DNA of 64,000 nucleotides, from positions 2,418,001 through 2,482,000 of the forward strand of contig NC_089183.1 in the NCBI RefSeq assembly GCF_947507565.1, read 5' to 3'. The number at the start of each line of letters is the position of its first letter. Position 1 is the first letter of the stretch. The position numbers and the translations under genes are program-made. This document shows positions 12,714-27,218 of this stretch, one piece after another. This DNA is from Oscarella lobularis. Its lineage: Eukaryota; Porifera; Homoscleromorpha; Homosclerophorida; Oscarellidae. The notes beneath the pieces were generated by a model that worked only from the letters and a program-made list of their open reading frames with translations, was not told the origin of the DNA and ran no database searches.

Positions 12714-14459
12714 ATGACGGATCCTGGCGATGGGACGTTTCTTTTTACGTCTGAATCGGTCGGCGAAGGTCATCCCGGTGAGTTTGACGACACCTTAGTT
12801 ACAATTAGTGACAACTTGGGATTTTCTTGGGGAAAAACTTAAAGACAAGATGTGCGATCAGATTTCTGATGCCATACTAGATGAATGTCTTCGAAACGAC
12901 CCTCTCTCCAAAGTTGCGTGCGGTAAGACATGCAGTAGCGAGGGCATTGCATGAACAGGAAATGTCGGCTGACCGCGTGCTCTCGTTTTCGGCAGAAACG
13001 GCGACAAAAACGGGCATGATTATGGTACTCGGCGAAATAACCACAAAGAGCCGCCTCGACTATCAAAAAATCGTTCGCGAAACGGTCAAAGAAATTGGCT
13101 TCGACGATTCGAGCAAAGGTCAAGTGTTAAGTAACTTAATAATTCGATTAGGCCAATATTAAATCATAATCAAGCGCAGGATTCGATTACAAGACATGCA
13201 ATGTTCTCGTTGCCATTGAACAGCAGAGTCCGGACATAGCCCAAGGGGTCCACCAGGGCAGGATTGCTGAAGACGTTGGAGCTGGAGATCAGGTTATCTT
13301 TTCTATTATAGCTACTTATATATTTGAGCGGTCTCATGCGCAGGGGCTCATGTTTGGCTACGCAACTGATGAAACCGAGGACTACATGCCATTGACCATC
13401 ATTTTGGCTCACAAGATGAATCGTCGAATGAGCGAATTGCGTCGCAATGGAAAGTTGAGTTGGATACGTCCCGATTCAAAGACTCAGGTTACCTAATAAT
13501 CTAAGATGGAAACTCGCCTATACATACGAGGAGCATTCGCGTTAGGTCACAATTGAGTACAAGGCTGACGGCGGAGCTGTTGTCCCTCTTCGAGTTCACA
13601 CGGTCGTAATTTCCGTGCAGCACTCGCCCGACGTTCTAATGGAACAAATGAAAAAGGACTTGAAAGAGCACGTTATCCAGGTCGAATTGATTTACACAGA
13701 CAATGCTTTCTCTTTAAATGATTGCACAATATAGCACGTAGTTCCTAGCAAGTATCTCGACGACAGGACAATATACCATTTGCAGCCGTCTGGAAAATTT
13801 GTGATCGGAGGCCCGCAGGCACGCTGAATAGGATATCAATCTAATTAAGCTATCTCAAACTCTGCTTCTATTCAGGGAGATGCTGGAGTGACTGGAAGAA
13901 AAATCATTGTTGACACTTACGGTGGATGGGGAGCTCACGGCGGCGGAGCTTTCTCGGGAAAAGATCCGACTAAGGTTAGAATATGAGAGTGCGCGGCGCG
14001 GTGTAATGCGCAATTTTTGGTATAGGTTGATCGTTCCGGAGCTTATGCCGCTCGCTGGGTGGCCAAGTCGCTTGTTGCGGCTAAGCTGTGCAGAAGGGTC
14101 CTTCTTCAGGTGAACGATATATAGAAAGACAAGGGTATAATTTGACTCCGTTGCATGGTTCTTGCAGATTTCCTATGCAATTGGAATTGCTGAACCTCTT
14201 GCTATACACGTTGACTCCTATGGCACGGGCGACGACAAAACTTTGCTGAAAATCATTAAGAAGAACTTTGACTTGAGACCAGGAGTTATAATAAAGTTTG
14301 ACGTCGTATATGTTAATAAAGAGAGAAGGTCAAAAACTCTTCTTATGTAGGTCTTTGGACTTGACCAAACCGGTTTACAAGGAAGCAGCAAAATACGGTC
14401 ACTTTGGCAGAAATCAGTTCACGTGGGAAAAGCCAAAGAAGCTCGATCTCGACGTTTGA
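12714..14459 (+). CDS. MAT2A: S-adenosylmethionine synthetase (methionine adenosyltransferase), about 11 exons
   Basis: It makes S-adenosylmethionine from ATP and methionine in the cytosol. The first exon encodes [20 protein letters not shown] and splices in phase to [17 protein letters not shown], the family N-terminal signature. Further exons give the expected order: [34 protein letters not shown] (the usual [16 protein letters not shown] block is split by an intron), then [60 protein letters not shown] and a terminal exon ending [11 protein letters not shown]. Length and order match the usual animal enzyme, with no gaps. The intron after VIGGPQ (13819-13875) starts with GC and has no GT alternative. 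The start at 12714 is the first ATG before the signature. The nearest downstream gene is the methionyl-tRNA synthetase, on the same strand; both use methionine. The gene symbol is by family, not by proven orthology. Confidence 0.95.
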
Positions 14460-15149
14460 CTCCTTTTGAGTGTTTACTGTGTTCTGATATCACCTTTCTT
14501 AGACTAGCGTGATATCCACTGATATTTCTGTTTTTCAACGCATGCAATGTTTCGTAAGTACCGTACCTGTTAGTGTTCGTGTGGAAGAATCGAATGAGCC
14601 TCAGATTCTTCCAAAACTATAACCCCTGAGGGAAAGTCTGGGTGCCTCTCCATGCAGCGCCCGCTAAATGCGTGAACGGGGGAGTGTAGGCATACGGACT
14701 CTTGACCAATCAGCGATCGAGCAAACTATCGCTAATTAGCCGAAGCCCTAAGTGAATTATAACGCTGAGCGACGCGACGCCGCGTACGCGGATCGAGGTC
14801 GCGGAACGTTTGCGCGTCGAAAAACGACGGCCGTGCATGCTAGACGGCATCCCGTCCGACCCGGCGCAGCGACGACTTTTTCCGCCGTTTACGGGTAGTC
14901 GCACGTCGCAATTTAAGGGACGTACGTCATGCGTATAACTCACTTATGGCTTCAGAAAATCCGCGATCGCTGATTGGTCGTAGATAAGAGGCGTCTACAC
15001 TGAAAGTAGAGCTCTGATTGGACAATTAACCGACATGCAGACGAACCTCGCGATCTCCCGCAACGGTTGCGCAGGCGTCGAAGGCTGTGGGCTCCCCAAA
15101 AAGGCTGGAAAATCACGAGTCTGCTTCAGTAACGCGCGCCTTTTAGGCA
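14460..15149. other. intergenic region between MAT and MARS1
   Basis: No coding exon is supported. It contains the 16-bp inverted CCAAT repeat listed separately and a third reversed CCAAT motif (CTGATTGGAC) near 15012-15021. It probably holds the MAT 3' end and the MARS1 promoter. Confidence 0.5.
14704..14979. promoter_or_regulatory. perfect 16-bp inverted repeat carrying CCAAT boxes
   Basis: GACCAATCAGCGATCG at 14704-14719 and its exact reverse complement at 14964-14979 flank about 245 bp. Each arm contains ACCAAT, the CCAAT/NF-Y type core. The position upstream of MARS1 suggests promoter elements; the ends of a small element are the alternative. Confidence 0.45.
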
Positions 15150-18773
<3,624 letters not shown>

Positions 18774-19284
18774 AAAAGCTCTAAGTGACGCTGAGCTGTG
18801 TTTAATTCTTTCAGAACTTTTCGTCGTTTTTCGTGATCTTGCTGAAGCGGGTTAGTGAAGTTTGATTTCTGTTGTGTAGTTGTCGTCTGATGTGCAAGTT
18901 CTATGCGTGTACGTGGGAATGTGCATGTGCTGTTGAATGCCGTAGAAGGTTTATGTGAAGTCTGTCAACTTGTGTCTCGTTATAATTGTCAGTTTTCTCG
19001 TGTCCTATGAGTGCTGGATTGACAGCCATATTCTGCACACGCCGGGAAACTTATTTTCTTCGCTTTTGTTTCAGCTAGCCAATCTACGGCGAACGGGAAA
19101 AGAGGCACGTGCATCGATTGTACATACAAACTCCAGGGCATCTGGGCCTGAAGCGATCTGAAAAAGGTACGCCCATGCACACGGTCAGTCAGATAAGGCC
19201 CTGTGTTTTTTCGGCGCAGCGTAAACACGAAGGATCCGACTTAGGCAATGACATCATTTCATAGGCTCATCTATCCAGTTCGAA

Positions 19285-19355
19285 TGTAGGACGTCTCACG
19301 GATAAGTTTGCATGAAGCGCGGTACGGTAGCGGCTGTGCATGGACCTATTAGTAC
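19285..19355 (+). repeat. dispersed repeat (inverted copy at 28290-28365)
   Basis: A block of about 70 bp around gataagtttgcatgaagcgc, ggtacggtagcgg and ggacctattagta recurs as reverse complement at about 28290-28365. It is noncoding at both sites. Confidence 0.65.
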
Positions 19356-19414
19356 CTGTTGCAGAATGTAATCTCTTTCTGACTATGAGTCCCTAACGCT
19401 GCTGTGTTCGCGCG

Positions 19415-19474
19415 ACGGGTTCGGCCGGGTTCCTCGCGCGGGGCCTCGATCCGATGATCGAAGGCGACTGCAAA
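19415..19474 (+). repeat. GC-rich hairpin repeat, copy 2 of 3
   Basis: Same core as at 514-582 and 32315-32380, with a shorter loop (CCTCGATCCGATGATCGAAG), so the arms are closer together. Flanking sequence differs, as expected for an independent insertion. Confidence 0.6.
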
Positions 19475-20437
19475 AGCCTTTGCTCGAGAACGCACCGCGA
19501 CACTCTCGCGAGAAGAGGAATAGTTTAAGGTTTCGATCAAACTTTGGGAGTCTGTCAGCTAGTGTTCCTCAATTGCTTGTCTAAATGAGCGAGAAAGACC
19601 GCGTTTTGGCGGAGAAACCTACTTGCCTTGGAGAAAGAATCGTTTGCGCTTGCCTAGGATGATGCCTTAGATAAACAGGGCACCAGAGAGGAGAGGAAAC
19701 TGTTCAAGGCCTAGCGTTCAAGCCCAGTACTTGCCATTTACGTCACTGAGAAGTGATACGATGGACCCGAGGACTCTGACTTTTTGTCCGTCTTTGAAAT
19801 TGTTTTGCGTGAGAATTCGCAACGCCTAAGTATTCTAAAAGCGCGGCACTCCAACGGAAAAATAAGACTTGGTGTATATATGGAGACACAGATATACTAG
19901 AGATTGCTTATCATGGCTAGGATCAACGTTCGAGGTAATAGAGAGACTTCATGGATTGGAGATAGATATGTAGGACTATATGCAGCTGATACTCGTAACA
20001 TCTTCTCGCGTTCGTGGAGAAAGGAAAGGAGAACAATAGGCGGAAGGTATCCTTATCGAAACTTCTACTTCAAAACGCAGGTAGAGGCCGGAGATACTCT
20101 AGACATTCACAACAATGCTGATGATCGCTTTCGTCTTTGTCCGAGTCCTTTGCGGGAAAAACGAGAGTGGAGAGCCCCATGCAAACTATTTGTACCCAAA
20201 AACTTACTGAAGCACACCCGATTTGGAGTTCGAACGGCGTTGCCTATGTGCAGAAGGCGCGTCGGCTAATTCCAGGGGCGAATAGACACGTAAAAAGCGT
20301 GCTAGAACGTCGATTGGTCTGAACGCGTGGCGACGAAATCCGGGCTTTTGAGCTTCGAGTTGTCGCTACGTCATTTCCCTAAAGTCCCCGTTTGGTGAGA
20401 AGGTGAAGCCTGAACAGAGCGTCTCAGCGGTGTGAAA

Positions 20438-23400
20438 ATGCAATCAGTCGATCTTCCGCCGATCAGTCAAGTCGTTAACATGCGCCTAATAGAAGCGATG
20501 CAGTTGCTCGAACGCCTCAGCGGCAGAGAAGTCAACGACATACACACCCAAACGCAGTGCATTGTGAGGCTCCTCGAGATCTACCAAAGCAGAGGAAGCG
20601 CGAAACGAAACGAATCTGTAAGAAAAAAAAAGGGACCGTTCGAGTTCTTCCCGTACTTCTTCGATCTCTTTTCTTCCAGATCTTGTCGCACGTAGCCAAA
20701 AGCTTCTCGCGTTTTGATGGCAAATGCGACGATATGAGCCGAATTCTCGACGCGACTAATTGTTTCGTCGCCGACAAAGAGTCAGTCAAGTGTTTGAACG
20801 ATCTCGAGCTCACTTCGACGGACGTCTGGATGAACGAGAGCGATTTCGAGACGGCGAAAACGCTCGGATCACACGAGAAACCACTGGTGTTGCTCGTCGC
20901 AGGTATACTTTAGAGCGATGCTAACGTATACATAGACGAGAATGCAGGTATAGAGCTGGGGACTTCCCCATACAGTCCCCAACGATCAGAATTGCGTGAG
21001 CGTACTTGATGATCAAAGTATAGTAGACAAACTGCCTAAAGAAGTAGCAAGACGTATTGCTAACAGTTCCTGCCATATAAGCTGGTGGAGACAGATCCTG
21101 CCCTAATTATAATAGACGACTTTGTATAGAGCAAACGTTCCAAGGCGTAATCCACAGCCAAAAAGACCTTTTATGCGGCCGCCTCTATCTTGACTTTTGT
21201 TGTTTGCTTAGTTACAATACGGCTGTAGTTCATAATGAGACGAGTTCCTGCTTCGTTTTCTTTAGAGTAAATTTTTTCGATTGCAGGAACCACGTCGTCT
21301 GGCAAGAGTACGATTGTCAATGGCTTGCTTGGATTTAATTTGCTTCCGACCGGCCACAATGCGACGACGTCCGCTCTGTGCGAAATCAAGTGGGGAGCAA
21401 CAAAGACGGCGGTCGTGCATCTAAAGACGTGCACTGATTCCGATGGCGACGAGAAGTTCGAACCGGAAGCGCGACCTCTCTCCCTTGAAAATGAAGACAA
21501 CCGGAAAGAATTGGCTTCCTATATCAGCTGCGACCGAGACGAGAAAGCGAGTGTGCGGCTTTGTCATAAAGTAGAAATATTTTGGCCTTTGCCGTTTTTG
21601 AAGGTAGGCTCGTTAATTAGACTATATATTTATACCTTTCTCTCATGTGACGATGCAAGGAGCTCACTATCATCGATAGTCCAGGCGTTTCTGAGGCCGA
21701 CGAACTGTCTCCCGCTTCGCGGAAATTGACAGAAGAGTGTCAGCGTAATACGCCTTGTTGTCTCGTGTACGTCATCAATGCGGAACAGGCGGCTGAAGAA
21801 GGAGCTCAGGTGGCATGGAGACCGATTGTTCGAATTCTTTTACGTAAATGCCCCGCTTTCAGGTTGGCGGTTTGCTCGTCGAGATGGCAAAGAAGACGAA
21901 TAACTCTCCACCCGTTCTCTTTATCGTCAATAAGTGGGACCAGTTTCTTCATCGTCCAGACGGCGAAAAGACGGAGAAGGAGAAGAAAGACGAATATCTC
22001 AAGCGACTTTTTCGCGAGTTGAAGCGCCGATGGCCCAACTTCAGGCCTAGTCAGGCGATCACGATGAATTCTCTAATAGGGGAAATGGCTCAAGAACTGG
22101 GCGTGCTGACGAGCGACATGGAGTCGCTGCGTGAAGGATTAACCGATCTAATCTCTCAAGCAATGAAGCAGAAACTCCGAAAAGCTCTAAAGTAGGTTAT
22201 TAGTTTGTCCGTGCCTGCTCTTCCAGAAAGTCCCTCTATAGCGGAGGCTGCATATATATAGACTAGTCTGATGCACTATACTGTAGTATACATGTATAGC
22301 CCGTTTTATTCGATAGCCGCTTTATCTTTTTGTCTTATAGAAAACCTGCAGACCTGCTCGAACGCATTGAGCAAACAATCGAGATGACTATGCGTCGATC
22401 GAAACTGTCCGATAAGGAAAAAAGAGACAATTTAGAAGAAAAAGCTGCAATCCTGAGCAGCTTCAAGTCAACCGCCAATAGCGGCAAAGTATCTCACTTG
22501 AGATCTCGACTTGAGAGTCGCATCGATGACGCTGTCAAAGAATTGGAGACGGCTTTGCAGAAGAAGGAGAGCGTCCAAGCGGCTCTCAAGTGGGGAAAGT
22601 CGACCGAAGCCCAAGCGGCGCTGGACGAGCAGGCCATCGACGCCTTCGTTCGTCATCGACTCGAGAAAGCGGTCGCCGGTCATCCGTTGACGAAAGAACT
22701 CGTCGAGTCGATAGAGTTTCATATTGCACCCTCTGTCTTCAACGAAATCACGAACCTTATTGTCTTTGCATCGGGCTTTATGTCGGAGAGTCGCATTGTG
22801 AGTAATGAAGAGCATGGCAACGGCGACGACGGCGGCGACGACGACGGCAGATTTGAGCCGTCTGTCAATGCAAAGAGCTACTCTTGGTTGGCTCTAATGT
22901 TTGGGTCAATTTTATTTCCTCCACTACTCTTCGTTGGCGCTGTGAAATTCGTTCGGCGCGAGCGATTTCGCAAATCCGTCGAAGTAGCCTACGGCAAAGC
23001 GATAAGGGAGAGACTGCGGCACACGGTCGTCGGATTCGTTGCATCGAGGAGTCTCGCGGCGCGTTATCTTATCAGAGAATTCACCGCGGTGATTGACAGG
23101 CTGGACAAGCAGCTAGCGTTGTGGCGGAAATCGTACAAGAAAGAAGACCTGGCGACGTTCGAGCAAGTGCTGCATCGTTGCAAAGCGCTTATTTCTCGAG
23201 TGTCAATCTATTTGCTCGAACTCGGCATTGAGGACTTTACGGACGACGACGTTGAATTCGTGAACAAACGCAGATCGAGCGGAAGCGGGCAGTTCGGCAC
23301 GGTCTATAGGATCTTTCTAAAGCCAAAGAATGAGCGTGCAGCGCTGAAAGTCTTTGATGAATTGAAGAGCAGAAGTGAAACGTCGGCAAACATACTCCGC

Positions 23401-24199
23401 GAATTGAACTGCTGCAAGTACGGGGGGGAAACTATTTTCTTAGAGGGCGTGCAACGAATTCGAGTATTTTTTCTTAGAAAATTCGGAAAACGTGCGTTCT
23501 TTCTGGTGGAATTTTATGGTTTCGTAAGTCTTGGCGATCCTCCCTATCGCACAATGGCTTTGGCGATGGAGTGGTGTGGCGGTGGCACTCTCGCCGACGA
23601 GATCGAGGCAATGGGCACAAAGTTGCAATCTGGTCGATCGTCTCAAGGATACAAAATTTGCGTGCGATTGCTCAGAGAACTGCTTACTGGCGTGGCGTTT
23701 TTGCACCAAGGATCTGTAGTGCACAGAGACATAAAGCCAGAAAACATAATGGTAACCATTTTGTTATTTATTCTTCGTAAGCAGCTAATTAATCATTTTG
23801 ATTTAGCTGACAAATGATAAGCAGATTCGAATAGGAGATTTTGGTTTTACGAAAGACAGGGAGAAGATCACGGGCACGTACTGTGGCACGGAAAACTACA
23901 TAGCGCCCGAGGTTAGAAAGCGAGAGCCTTATGATACGTCAGCCGACGTTTTTAGCATTGGCATCATCATGTGGGAAATGTGGGAGGGCAATAGAGCTCG
24001 TTACGACGTGACGAGCGATCAGTCTCGGCCAGAGGGATTATCTGAGGCCGCACAAGATCTCAAGACAAGTCGTCAACAGACTGCTTCTGCTGATGAGCGC
24101 TTCCGCTCTTGGAAAAAGTTAATGGAGACGTGCTGGTCACATCGACCGTCGGCTAGGTCAACAGCAAGAGAAGCCTTGGACATTGTTAGTGAGTGGTGA
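20438..24199 (+). CDS. dynamin-like GTPase fused to protein kinase (DSTYK-like architecture), copy 1
   Basis: Eight exons (20438-20617, 20680-20902, 21287-21603, 21660-21809, 21863-22191, 22341-23417, 23478-23751, 23807-24199) sum to 2,943 nt, a 980-residue protein. The large-GTPase motifs are intact: P-loop GTTSSGKS (about residues 134-142), switch II DSPG (about 246), NKWD (about 312). A helical region and one hydrophobic segment (WLALMFGSILFPPLLFVGAV, about 580-605) follow. The C-terminal kinase has G-loop GSGQFGTVY (about 713), ALKVF, HRDIKPEN (about 838), DFG and an APE motif. The role is inferred as a signalling kinase under GTPase control, membrane-anchored or mitofusin-like. The order resembles DSTYK, whose N-terminal part is a degenerate GTPase as I recall. 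The intron at 23418-23477 could be misread as coding, but its length differs in copy 2, which supports splicing. The function of this protein is not known. Confidence 0.85.
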
Positions 24200-24877
24200 T
24201 TTTTAGCCTACCCTATTGGTTTTGCAATGCTATTTTGCACGTTTATATTATGGCTGTGAAATGTTGTAGCTGGAGCTGATTATGCTGCATAGGTCGATAT
24301 AGATTGAATAAGCATCTCTTGTGACAAATTCGAGACTAGCGGGTGCAGAACTTGAAGCTGACTGACCGACTGACTGATTATAAAAAAGGTGAGTGAGAGG
24401 GGGCCCCCCTTTTTCAGTGACGAATACTAAAAGCCGTGTAGAAATAAACCTAGAACCAAACCAATGCCTTCATTTCGAAGGTCCACGGAGAAGTTGAGTT
24501 CAAACACCGGCTCCCGGCCGACCGACGCCGACACACGCGTAGGCCTACAAGTAGCAATCTTCACTCATCGATAGATACGATAGCATGATTAGATAAAAAC
24601 CGTTCGCTGAGCGTAGCTAGCTTTTCTTCGTCGTTTGGTAAACCAGACGTTCATCTTGAGTTGCTCCAGACTGGAGTTGGCTATGAGAAAGCCTGCCACT
24701 ACTCCTTCTCCGTCATTTTATTTGGACTGCCAGAATACCGGGAAATGAAACAAATTTCGCCACTTTGACTTTCTAAGTAGATGGAACAAAAAAGCACATT
24801 TGACGTACATTCCAACTAGAGAAGGCGTCGGCTATACATGCTCACGTGCAACCTCGGCGATTGAGTAGCAGAGAGAA
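24200..24877. other. intergenic; end of the inverted duplication
   Basis: Up to about 24560 the sequence is the reverse complement of about 52225-52565, including a run of diverged gactgact-type repeats and a stretch also found 3' of both KLHL genes (about 37.07-37.13 and 52.23-52.29 kb). No coding exon is seen. The rest is the promoter region of the next gene. Confidence 0.55.
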
Positions 24878-25909
24878 ATGAAGAGCTCTACGTGCTGTCT
24901 TGCTCTCTTATTCCTTGCAACTCTCCCTTCCAGAGTCGATGCGAGAATGCCTACGTTCAACTGGGACACCGTACCCGTTTTCAATCACATGGGCAACGAA
25001 AGCGGCCCTTTCAACGATGCAGCCGTTCGCATACTCTCTCGCTTTCCCCTCGTCACGTTCGAAAAATCTCAAGGAATACGCGAATCAAGCTGCTGCGCCG
25101 AAGACAAAATCATCGCCGCAGCGAAGCAAATCAAAGCCGTCAATAGCTCCGTCCATACCATCTTCTACTTGAACAGCGTCATAGATTTTAACCAGTATCA
25201 TCTCCACGAGGAATTTTCTCAAAGACCTAACCTCTATCTTCGAAACTCTTCCGGCAATATTGTCGAAATTCCTATCGGCAACAGTACGCCGCATTACAAC
25301 GTATTCGACTTCTCACAGGAAGAGGCACGCCAGCTCTGGTCCGCCGTCTGCATTAGCGCTTATAAGACTGGGTACATTGACGGCTGCTTTGCAGATCGCG
25401 CCGGCGAGAAGAATTTCCGAGACAACAAACTTACTCTCGAAAAGGAGGCAGCCTACAGGAGTGGACACGATAAAGTGCTGCAGGATCTCCAGAAAGCGCT
25501 GGGAGACAATGTCCTCATTGCAAACAATTATTTACTATCTGACGTTGGTGCGACGATGATCGAAGCGTTTCGGTCCAACGAGGAGTCAATTGAGCTTTTG
25601 CAGAAGGCTGTCATGCAGAAGAAGCTAGTCGAAGTGCACGCTGGGTATTATGATTCCTGTGAGAATATTACCGATACACTAGCTGCCTTCTTGATTGGAG
25701 CCGGGGAGTATTCTTACTACGCCTGTTCGGCGGCTTGGTCTGTCAATGCTGATTGGCTTGTCTGGCATCCTGAGTATGATAAGCCGCTTGGAAAACCGTT
25801 AGGATTAGCCGTTAAGGAAGGAGAGGTCTACACAAGGCGTTTTGCGTCTGGAACTACGGCTTCGTTTGATATCAGCACAAACAAAGGAGACATTAGATGG
25901 GCTAAATAA
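24878..25909 (+). CDS. secreted glycosyl hydrolase-like protein, 343 aa, intronless
   Basis: A single open frame starts with a signal peptide (MKSSTCCLALLFLATLPSRV, then DA). The mature part has alternating strand/helix segments like a TIM barrel: TFNWDTVPVFNHMGNESG, AVNSSVHTIFYLNSVIDF, YNVFDFSQEEARQLWSAVC, YIDGCFADRAGE and YYACSAAWSVNADWLVWHPE. This pattern resembles the putative glycosidase family known as GHL15, which has little biochemical description. Several N-glycosylation sites (NES, NSS, NST, NIT) support secretion. The absence of introns stands out among neighbours and would fit a retrocopy or transferred gene, but codon use looks similar. The family call is from overall pattern, not from catalytic residues I can prove. 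Confidence 0.7.
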   Translation: MKSSTCCLALLFLATLPSRVDARMPTFNWDTVPVFNHMGNESGPFNDAAVRILSRFPLVTFEKSQGIRESSCCAEDKIIAAAKQIKAVNSSVHTIFYLNSVIDFNQYHLHEEFSQRPNLYLRNSSGNIVEIPIGNSTPHYNVFDFSQEEARQLWSAVCISAYKTGYIDGCFADRAGEKNFRDNKLTLEKEAAYRSGHDKVLQDLQKALGDNVLIANNYLLSDVGATMIEAFRSNEESIELLQKAVMQKKLVEVHAGYYDSCENITDTLAAFLIGAGEYSYYACSAAWSVNADWLVWHPEYDKPLGKPLGLAVKEGEVYTRRFASGTTASFDISTNKGDIRWAK

Positions 25910-26880
25910 ATAGGTGGCTTGCATGTTCTTCTTGCTCCTTTTTTTTTCCTCTCTCTTTCTCTATGTATTTTTAATTTAAAAGTGGCTGAAGTTTGTGCAA
26001 CAGTCTATCCCTGCGCTAGCGGCACTCAGCCAACGAGGCAATTCAAACTAACTTTGTTTCCAAGGGCAGGCTGAAAGTGATTTTTGACGATACCTCACGC
26101 AGCCTATTTATATTGATTTGGCTCCAGTCGAGAGAGATCGACTCAAGGTCCTAGATCATTGAGCGCGAGACGGCTAATTTGGCAGAATATGAAGGATATG
26201 GCGGAAAGACGAGTAATCAAATTGCATGCCTGTAATTGATCGCCAAACTTCGCTGCAGCTCAGTGATAATTAATCAGAGGAGACAAGGGACTTGCCGGTA
26301 TATATAGGCATCGAAATCAAACCTGACAGTCACCTATGGTGGTTGCATTCTCATCATGATCCGTGCAAACTAAAATATATAAAAGGAATTCTATGGCGCG
26401 TTTTAGGGTCCTAATTGTAGTCGCATTATTTTTGTTATTCTTATTATTATCGCGTCCGTTGAGAGAGACAGAAGACATGAGAAGATATTTCGTGCAATTT
26501 TACCTTGGGGCATGCACTGGGACCATAGCTGCGACGACATGCCCACAGAACTCGCGAGCCTAGCGGTGAAGTAAGGTGCAACGGTGTCGAACGGGCTGCA
26601 TGAGGCAATGGCAGCGTTTTATCGGCTCACCTGTCCGCCCTCTTCAGTTCGATGCTCGTTTTCGAGTTATAACGCAAACGGCACGGCTTTCGGCCATCAC
26701 GGAAGAACGCCATTTCAGTTCGCTAGGCTACTGCGCCGATTGGAAAGTGAAACGCCCAGGCATGGTCACGACTAATCCGGGTCAGCAGGAAAACCCGGAC
26801 TTAGTAGAAAAATGGTCGAAACGAGCTTTTTCGAGGCAGAAGGCTACTCTTCAGCGATTCTTTTTGGCTTTTGAGATATT
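25910..26880. repeat. noncoding region with a repeat shared with 37.14-37.45 kb
   Basis: The part at about 26528-26880 is about 85-90% like 37138-37505 (shared start acatgcccacagaactcgcg, then agcctagcg). In both places it precedes a broken KLHL fragment. It includes an imperfect inverted repeat of the TCCGGGT/ACCCGGA type at about 26778-26798. From 25.91 to 26.5 kb nothing is recognised. A short hydrophobic reading near 26.39-26.47 kb (VLIVVALFLLFLLLSRPL) has no support as a gene. Confidence 0.5.
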
Positions 26881-27200
26881 TCTGTGACGTTGCTCTTGTC
26901 AGTAAAGACGGACAGCGATTTCCAGCTCACCAAATGACTCTCGCGGCCGCTAGACTACTCCGTTGTTTCGTTCCATGTCTACAGAGAACCGTCTAGAGAC
27001 AGTAAGTAAAGTTGCTCGTTCAGCGGCCGCGGAAAGGACACCGGTTCTATATCCAAGCCCAAGTGAAAGAAAAACAGAAAGGATCGCTTATCAAATATCT
27101 AAAACCCGGCAGATCTGTTTGAAGTGTTTTGAAAGTGGGTACACGCTTCGCGGCTTGGTCTTTTGAACAAAAAAATGCGACAATTGAAACAATTTTGAGT
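26881..27200 (+). pseudogene. broken KLHL BTB fragment plus shared downstream repeat
   Basis: About 26882-27000 is close to the BTB start of the KLHL genes (CDVALVSKDGQRFPAHQMTL), then breaks with a stop at ctag and a short deletion. It is followed by a roughly 190-bp unit (27003-27200, with cggccgcggaaaggacacc and aaaacccggcagatctgttt) that also follows the same fragment at 37.6 and 44.2 kb. The whole acts as a duplicated relic. Confidence 0.7.
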
Positions 27201-27218
27201 CCTAAAGAGTTTCTTGTG

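Larger units (their letters stand above)
18774..20437. other. intergenic region with repeats; left flank of inverted duplication
   Basis: No gene is recognised. A repeat at 19285-19355 is shared in inverted form with 28290-28365. The hairpin repeat copy 2 lies at 19415-19474. From about 20110 the sequence is homologous in inverse orientation to about 56880-56640, the flank of the second GTPase-kinase copy. Confidence 0.5.

Noticed and set aside
14710-14943. Minus-strand reading between the CCAAT arms
   Set aside because: Arg-rich, GC-biased reading with no family match; likely promoter sequence.
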